Part shown: positions 59,496-64,000 of the stretch, piece by piece
Layout: each line of letters starts with the position of its first letter
Numbering within the stretch: the stretch's first letter is position 1
NCBI RefSeq assembly: GCF_900108565.1
Contig: NZ_LT629971.1
Span: 3,720,001-3,784,000, forward strand
Source: Mycolicibacterium rutilum
GTDB taxonomy: Bacteria; Actinomycetota; Actinomycetes; Mycobacteriales; Mycobacteriaceae
Reading direction: 5' to 3'
Length of the DNA: 64,000 nt
Program-made: the position numbers and the translations under genes
The notes under the pieces: generated by a model
Seen by the model: only the letters and a program-made list of their open reading frames with translations
Told to the model about the DNA's origin: nothing
The model's database searches: none

Positions 59496-60166
59496 ACCGT
59501 TGGCGCAGCGAGCAATTCACGGACCTCGTCGTCGCTGACCTGATGGAAGTCCTCGAACACCTGACCGACCGCCTCGAACCCGGGCGGAGTCGACGCGCAC
59601 ACCACGTCGTCGGCCTCACGAGCTAACTCGGTACACGCCGACGCCGGGCCGACCGGCACGGCGACGATCACCTGCGCGGGCCGCTGAGCCCGCACCGCGC
59701 GCACCGCGGCCATCATGCTGGCGCCGGTGGCGATCCCGTCGTCGACGAGCACCGCGATCCGATCCTGCAGGTCCGCCGGCGGCCGGTCGCCGCGGTAAGC
59801 CCGTTCGCGGCGGTGCAGTTCCTCGGTCTCCCGGGCGATCGCGTCGTCGATGTCCTCGTCCCGGATCCCGAGGCTGCGCACCAGGCTGTCGTTGATCACG
59901 ACGCCGCCGCCGCTGGCCAGCGCACCCATCGCCAGCTCCTGCCACTGCGGCACCCCGAGCTTGCGGACCAGGAAGACATCGAGCGGGGCGCGCAGCGCGT
60001 GGGCCACCTGCCAACCGACCGGCACACCGCCGCGCGCCAGGCCCAGCACCACGAGGTCGCGGCCGCGGTAGGACGCCAACTCGCCGGCCAGCACCTCGCC
60101 GGCCTCGCGCCGGTCCCGGTAAACGCGCTTGACGTTGCGACGGGCCAGGCCGCTCCATCCGCTCAT
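59492..60166 (-). CDS. Phosphoribosyltransferase-like protein (Rv2143-like)
   Basis: This 224-aa type I phosphoribosyltransferase-fold protein has the PRPP loop VLVDDGIATGASMMAAVRA and the N-terminal LARGGVPVGWQVAHAL. Such stand-alone proteins are often annotated as phosphoribosyltransferase without a known acceptor base. ATG 60166 is preferred with GGAGGGAC 6 nt upstream; GTG 60169 adds one codon. It converges on the small acidic gene. Confidence 0.88.
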   Translation of the reverse strand: MSGWSGLARRNVKRVYRDRREAGEVLAGELASYRGRDLVVLGLARGGVPVGWQVAHALRAPLDVFLVRKLGVPQWQELAMGALASGGGVVINDSLVRSLGIRDEDIDDAIARETEELHRRERAYRGDRPPADLQDRIAVLVDDGIATGASMMAAVRAVRAQRPAQVIVAVPVGPASACTELAREADDVVCASTPPGFEAVGQVFEDFHQVSDDEVRELLAAPTV

Positions 60167-60262
60167 CACAGTCCCTCCGGTGGTCGGGACATCGTCAGCC
60201 TACGACTGCGGATACCCGACCCGGACGCAATCCACCACCGCGGCAGCGACGAATATCAGGTC

Positions 60263-61612
60263 ATGGGGATCGAATTCGAGAGCGTCGTCGACCATCCGCT
60301 CGACGAGGTGTTCGGCTGGCACACCCGCCCGGGCGCGATGCGTCGACTGGTGCCGCCGTGGCAGCCGATGACGGTGGTCGCCGAGACGACATCGCTGGCC
60401 GACGGGCGCGCGGTGCTCGGCCTGCCCGGCGGGCTGCGGTGGGTGGCCCAGCACGATCCGGCCGGCTATGACCCGCCGCGCCGGTTCGTCGACACGCTGT
60501 CCTCGGCGGGCCCCGCCTCCTGGCCGCCGCGCCTGGTCAGCCGCTGGACCCACACCCACGACTTCGCCGCCGTCGGGCCCGGGACGCGCGTGCACGACCG
60601 CGTCGACACCCCCGTCCCCGCGGCGGCGCTGCGGGCGACCTTCGTCTATCGGCACCGCCAGCTCGCCGACGACCTGGCCGCGCATCGAGCCGCGGCCGAC
60701 GCCGGGCTGCGGCCGCTGGTCATCGCCGTCACCGGCGCGTCCGGCCTGGTCGGCACGGCGCTGACCGCGTTCCTCAGGACCGGCGGGCACCGGATCGTCC
60801 GGCTGGTGCGCCACCGGCCCACCGGCGCCGACGACCGGCAGTGGGATCCCGACCGCCCCGCCGCCGACCTGCTGACCGGTGTCGACGCGGTGATCCACCT
60901 GGCCGGGGCGTCGATCGCGGGACGGTTCACCGACCGGCACCGGCGCGCGATCCGGGACAGCCGCATCGAGCCGACCCGCCGGCTCGCCGAGCTGGCCGCC
61001 CAGACCGCTGACGGTCCGCGGACCTTTGTGAGTGCCTCGGCGATCGGCATCTACGGGTTCGACCGCGGCGACGCGGTGTTGACCGAGGACAGTGTGCGCG
61101 GCGACGGGTTCCTCGCCGACGTGGTGGCCGACTGGGAAGAGGCGACGACGCCCGCGGCCGACGCCGGGTTGCGGGTGGTGGCGGTGCGCACCGGGATCGT
61201 GCAGTCCGCCCGGGGCGGGACGCTGCGGCTGATGCGGCCGCTGTTCGCGGCGGGGCTCGGCGGCCGGCTGGGCGACGGCAGGCAGTGGCTGGCCTGGATC
61301 GGGTTGGACGACCTGCTCGACGTGTATCACCGCGCGCTCTACGACGAGCGGCTCACCGGGCCGGTCAACGCGGTCGCGCCCGAACCCGTCCGCAACGGCG
61401 AGTACACCGCGACGCTGGCGAACGTGGTGCACCGGCCCGCGCTGGTGCCGGTGCCGTCATTCGGTCCGCGGCTACTGCTGGGAGAGCAAGGTGTCCGCGA
61501 GCTCGCCGAGGCCAGCCAGCGGGTGGCGCCGGCGAGACTCGAGTCGCTGGGGCACCGGTTCCGCCGCCCGCAGTTGCGCGACGCGCTCGCTCACGAGCTC
61601 GGGCACGGCTGA
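60263..61612 (+). CDS. TIGR01777 epimerase with N-terminal SRPBCC domain
   Basis: The 449-aa protein has an SRPBCC ligand-binding domain (about 1-150, with the GWHTRPGAMRRLVPPW start), a Rossmann SDR domain beginning VIAVTGASGLVGTALTAFL, the catalytic-like region SASAIGIYGF, and a C-terminal DUF1731 segment (ASQRVAPARLESLGHRFRRPQL). It belongs to the TIGR01777 (YfcH) family, whose substrate is unknown. The open frame upstream is antisense to the phosphoribosyltransferase gene. Its 3' end overlaps the convergent amidotransferase by 22 nt. Confidence 0.9.
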   Translation: MGIEFESVVDHPLDEVFGWHTRPGAMRRLVPPWQPMTVVAETTSLADGRAVLGLPGGLRWVAQHDPAGYDPPRRFVDTLSSAGPASWPPRLVSRWTHTHDFAAVGPGTRVHDRVDTPVPAAALRATFVYRHRQLADDLAAHRAAADAGLRPLVIAVTGASGLVGTALTAFLRTGGHRIVRLVRHRPTGADDRQWDPDRPAADLLTGVDAVIHLAGASIAGRFTDRHRRAIRDSRIEPTRRLAELAAQTADGPRTFVSASAIGIYGFDRGDAVLTEDSVRGDGFLADVVADWEEATTPAADAGLRVVAVRTGIVQSARGGTLRLMRPLFAAGLGGRLGDGRQWLAWIGLDDLLDVYHRALYDERLTGPVNAVAPEPVRNGEYTATLANVVHRPALVPVPSFGPRLLLGEQGVRELAEASQRVAPARLESLGHRFRRPQLRDALAHELGHG

Positions 61613-62307
61613 TGCACCACCCGGGTGACGAAGTTGCCGACCAGCTGCTTCACCCGGGATGCGTCGGCGAACGTCGTTGTCTGCGAACGTAGTTCGTCGT
61701 GGCTGAGGCCGAACTCGGCGAGCTCGCCGTCGTCGATCGCCAGCCAGAGCTCCAGCAGCGAGCGGTCCACCTCGGGGTGGAATTGCAGCGCCAGCGTGCG
61801 CCCCAGCAGGAACGCCTGCGACGCGTCGGCGGTGCGCGCCACCTCGACCGCACCCGGCGGGAGCGTCCACCGGTCGTAGTGCCACTGAAACCACCGGCCT
61901 GCCGGTATCAGGCTGTCATCGGCCGATTCGACGTCGTACCAACCGATCTCGGGTGCCGGAGAGCGCGCCACCGAGCCGCCGAAGGTCTGGGCCAGCAGTT
62001 GACCGCCGAAACACACACCGAGAAGGGCGACCCCCGCGTCGGCGGCGTCACGCAGCATCGCCATCTCCGTCGACACCCACGTGTCCAGCAGCGCCGGGTC
62101 GTAGACCGGCCAGGTGGCGCCGAGCGGCACGACGACGTCGTAGCCGGTGGGGTCGGGGAAGACCACCTCGCCGGCCGGTTGCGCACGACGGTCGGCGGGC
62201 ACCACTTCGAAGGTGTCGACGTCGAAGCCGTGTTCGGTGAACGCCTCACCGAGCAGGGCCTCGGTCGCCAGATGCTCGTTGTAGAGGAACAGAACCTTCT
62301 CGGACAC
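61591..62307 (-). CDS. Class I glutamine amidotransferase (GMP synthase-like)
   Basis: This is a 238-aa stand-alone glutaminase-like domain: LLGVCFGGQLLAQTFGG holds the catalytic Cys in the nucleophile elbow, and LALQFHPEVD the catalytic His with Glu two residues on. The synthetase partner is unknown; nothing nearby supplies one. GTG 62307 is chosen because a GATAAT -10 lies exactly 6 nt upstream. The frame extends upstream through the divergent gene's start region as a shadow. It could instead be a gamma-glutamyl hydrolase-like protein. Confidence 0.88.
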   Translation of the reverse strand: MSEKVLFLYNEHLATEALLGEAFTEHGFDVDTFEVVPADRRAQPAGEVVFPDPTGYDVVVPLGATWPVYDPALLDTWVSTEMAMLRDAADAGVALLGVCFGGQLLAQTFGGSVARSPAPEIGWYDVESADDSLIPAGRWFQWHYDRWTLPPGAVEVARTADASQAFLLGRTLALQFHPEVDRSLLELWLAIDDGELAEFGLSHDELRSQTTTFADASRVKQLVGNFVTRVVHQPCPSS

Positions 62308-62313
62308 GGCGCC

Positions 62314-62319
62314 ATTATC
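62314..62319 (-). promoter_or_regulatory. Leaderless promoter -10 of the amidotransferase gene
   Basis: On the minus strand GATAAT is followed by 6 nt (GGCGCC) and GTG 62307. No Shine-Dalgarno is present. Confidence 0.5.
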
Positions 62320-62400
62320 GCCGTAGCGGGTGGGGCAGCGCACGGCCAGATAACGGCGCAGCGGGTGCGTAAATCGACCCGCAACCGGGCATCCCACACC

Positions 62401-63945
62401 GTGTCTGTCCTGGCCGAGTGGTTCCTCACCTCCCGTGAGCGCGGCAACCCGAGCTGGGAACTGCCCGCGTGGAGCGAGGGCAACCAGGCCGAAGCGCTGA
62501 TCCACGGTGCGGCTTATTTCGATCGGCTCGTCACCGAAGTGGAGACGCTGGGCCCCGGCGACCACTTGTTCTTCGCCGACTGGCGCGGCGACGCCGACCA
62601 GCGGCTGCGCGACGCCGGGCCCACGGTCGCGGAGCTGTTCCGGTCGGCGGCCGAGCGCGGCGTGCAGGTCAAGGGACTGATGTGGCGGTCCTACCCCAAT
62701 CGGCTGCAGTTCAACGAGGAGCAGAACCGCCACCTCGCCGAGGCCATCGAGCGCGCGGGCGGCGAGGTGCTGCTCGATCAGCGGGTCCTGCTCGGCGGGT
62801 CGCACCATCAGCGGCTGGTGCTGTTGCGCCATCCCCGCACCCCGCGCCGCGACGTCGCGTTCATCGGCGGCATCGACCTGTGCCACTCCCGCCGCGACGA
62901 CGCCTCGCACCGCGGCGACCCGCAGGCCATCCAGATGTCGCAACGCTACGGCGAGCGCCCACCGTGGCACGACGTCCAACTGCAGGTGCGCGGCCCGGTC
63001 GTCGGTGCACTGGACCAGACGTTCCGCGAACGCTGGACCGCGCGGGCGCCGCTGAACCTGTTCAACCCGTTCGAGTGGCTGCGCGACCGGTTCCAGGGCG
63101 ACGCCGCCCGGCCCGAGCTACCGGAGCAGCCGCCGGATCCGCCGCCGTGCGGTCCGCACGCCGTGCAGGTGCTGCGGACCTACGGCGACGCGTTGATCCA
63201 GTACGAGTTCGCCAAGGAGGGGGAGCGCAGCATCGCGCGCGGCTACACCAAGGCGGTGCGGCGGGCGCGTCGGCTGATCTATCTGGAGGATCAGTACCTG
63301 TGGTCCGAGGAGGTTGCCGACCTGCTGGTGGGTGCGCTCGAGGCCAACCCCGGCCTGCACCTGGTCGCGGTGGTGCCGCGCCACTTCGACCTCGAAGGCG
63401 GGCTGGGCCGGCCACCGACGCTGGTCGGCCGGGAACTGGCGCTGGGCGCCTGCCGCCGCGCGGCGCCGGACCGGGTGCATGTCTTCGACGTCGAGAACCA
63501 CGAGGGCACACCGGTTTACGTGCACTCGAAGGTGTGCGTGATCGACGACACCTGGGCCTGTATCGGCAGCGACAACTTCAACCGGCGATCGTGGACGCAC
63601 GACAGCGAGCTGTCGTGTGCGGTGCTCGACGCCGACGGTGGATTCGCGCGCGATCTGCGGTTGCGGCTGCTGCGCGAACACCTGGACAGGGCCGATGATG
63701 GCAGCGAGGACGGCGGGTTGGCCGACCTGGACACCGCGGTCGACGAGGTCGTCGCCGGGGCAGAGCAATTGGAGGCGTGGCACGCGTCGGGACGCGAGGG
63801 AGCGCGGCCGCCGGGGCGGCTGCGCCCGCATTCGGTCGAGCGCGTGGACCCGTGGACGCGGCTGTGGGCCGAACCCGCCTACCGGGTGCTGTTCGACCCG
63901 GACGGACGGTCCTACCGCGACCGGCTGCTGGGGCGGCGGCCGTGA
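62401..63945 (+). CDS. Phospholipase D-like protein
   Basis: This 514-aa protein has two PLD domains. The second HKD motif VHSKVCVIDDTWACIGSDNFNRR (about 375-397) is canonical HxKx4D. The first, near His136 (SHHQRLVLLRH), has Arg in place of Lys and no Asp at the usual place, so catalysis may be altered or family-specific. GIDLCHSRRDDASHRGDPQA follows it. No signal peptide is obvious. GTG 62401 is tentative; GTG 62365 adds 12 codons. It is divergent from the amidotransferase and followed by a second PLD gene overlapping as GTGA. Confidence 0.88.
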   Translation: MSVLAEWFLTSRERGNPSWELPAWSEGNQAEALIHGAAYFDRLVTEVETLGPGDHLFFADWRGDADQRLRDAGPTVAELFRSAAERGVQVKGLMWRSYPNRLQFNEEQNRHLAEAIERAGGEVLLDQRVLLGGSHHQRLVLLRHPRTPRRDVAFIGGIDLCHSRRDDASHRGDPQAIQMSQRYGERPPWHDVQLQVRGPVVGALDQTFRERWTARAPLNLFNPFEWLRDRFQGDAARPELPEQPPDPPPCGPHAVQVLRTYGDALIQYEFAKEGERSIARGYTKAVRRARRLIYLEDQYLWSEEVADLLVGALEANPGLHLVAVVPRHFDLEGGLGRPPTLVGRELALGACRRAAPDRVHVFDVENHEGTPVYVHSKVCVIDDTWACIGSDNFNRRSWTHDSELSCAVLDADGGFARDLRLRLLREHLDRADDGSEDGGLADLDTAVDEVVAGAEQLEAWHASGREGARPPGRLRPHSVERVDPWTRLWAEPAYRVLFDPDGRSYRDRLLGRRP

Positions 63946-64000
63946 AGCTCGACGAGTGGTTTCTCACCGCCGAGGAGCGCGGCAACCCCGACTCGGACCT
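63942..64000 (+). CDS. Second phospholipase D-like gene, 5' end only
   Basis: GTG 63942 overlaps the stop of the preceding PLD gene as GTGA. The 19 codons before the window ends read LDEWFLTAEERGNPDSD, closely matching the LAEWFLTSRERGNPSWE start of the upstream protein. This indicates a tandem paralogue continuing beyond the window. Confidence 0.75.
   Translation, partial: MKLDEWFLTAEERGNPDSD

Noticed and set aside
1..64000. Mobile elements, CRISPR arrays, tRNA or rRNA genes
   Set aside because: I looked for transposase motifs, regular repeat-spacer arrays, cloverleaf or rRNA signatures and saw none; gaps are short and accounted for.

Overview
The window is about 64 kb of very GC-rich DNA with the conserved core gene order of a mycobacterium. 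Many GTG/TTG starts, the dcw cell-wall and division cluster with wag31 and sepF, the bcc-aa3 respiratory genes (ctaC, ctaF, ctaE, qcrCAB), and PIM/LAM genes (pimB', mptA, a GT87 mannosyltransferase) all point to Mycobacteriaceae. The order follows the M. tuberculosis Rv2211c-Rv2143 region, as far as I can recall that map, but lacks IS6110, PE_PGRS38 and the extra genes found there between pbpB and murE. A fast-growing Mycolicibacterium-type genome is my inference.

Layout. 0-4.4 kb: the end of gcvT, ilvE, and a reverse-strand operon DUF3043-cobU-cobT-cobS, in which cobS is broken by a one-base deletion. 4.5-8.5 kb: erpA, a membrane protein, adenosine kinase and asnB. 8.7-16.5 kb: cytochrome oxidase subunits and mmpS3 on the + strand, then ctaE-qcrC-qcrA-qcrB on the - strand. 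16.5-24.7 kb: trpD, an exonuclease/GIY-YIG fusion, a small double-CxxC protein, the peptidoglycan hydrolase ripC, a membrane-anchored HExxH protein, pimB' and fadD15. 24.8-28.1 kb: a little-studied row made of two SRPBCC proteins, an ArsA/GET3-like ATPase, a Cys/Pro-rich protein and a PlsC acyltransferase. 28.1-38.6 kb: mannosyltransferases, RNase AS, aroG, pknL with its DNA-binding neighbour, a prenyl synthase, lppM and small conserved proteins.

38.6-59.5 kb is the complete division cluster: an MraZ operator, mraZ, rsmH, an FtsL-like gene, pbpB, murE, murF, mraY, murD, ftsW, murG, murC, ftsQ, ftsZ, YfiH and YggS family genes, sepF, yggT, wag31. The genes are largely coupled by 4-nt ATGA/GTGA overlaps. 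Together they make lipid II, polymerise and cross-link it, and place the septum and the growing pole. 59.5-64 kb leaves the usual dcw neighbourhood: a phosphoribosyltransferase, a TIGR01777 epimerase, a class I glutamine amidotransferase and two tandem phospholipase D-like genes, the last cut by the window end.

Regulation visible in the sequence includes a recurring leaderless-start signature (a TANNNT-like hexamer, 6-7 nt, then ATG/GTG) at eight genes, four 10-bp-spaced MraZ boxes, an 18-bp perfect palindrome before the acyltransferase, an 8-bp inverted repeat before wag31, and two strong intrinsic terminators. Most tail-to-tail gene pairs overlap or nearly touch, with no terminator between them. 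I see no tRNA, rRNA, CRISPR array, prophage or insertion sequence. The window is mostly housekeeping. The best candidates for undescribed biology are the 24.8-28.1 kb row and the small double-CxxC protein at 19.5 kb.
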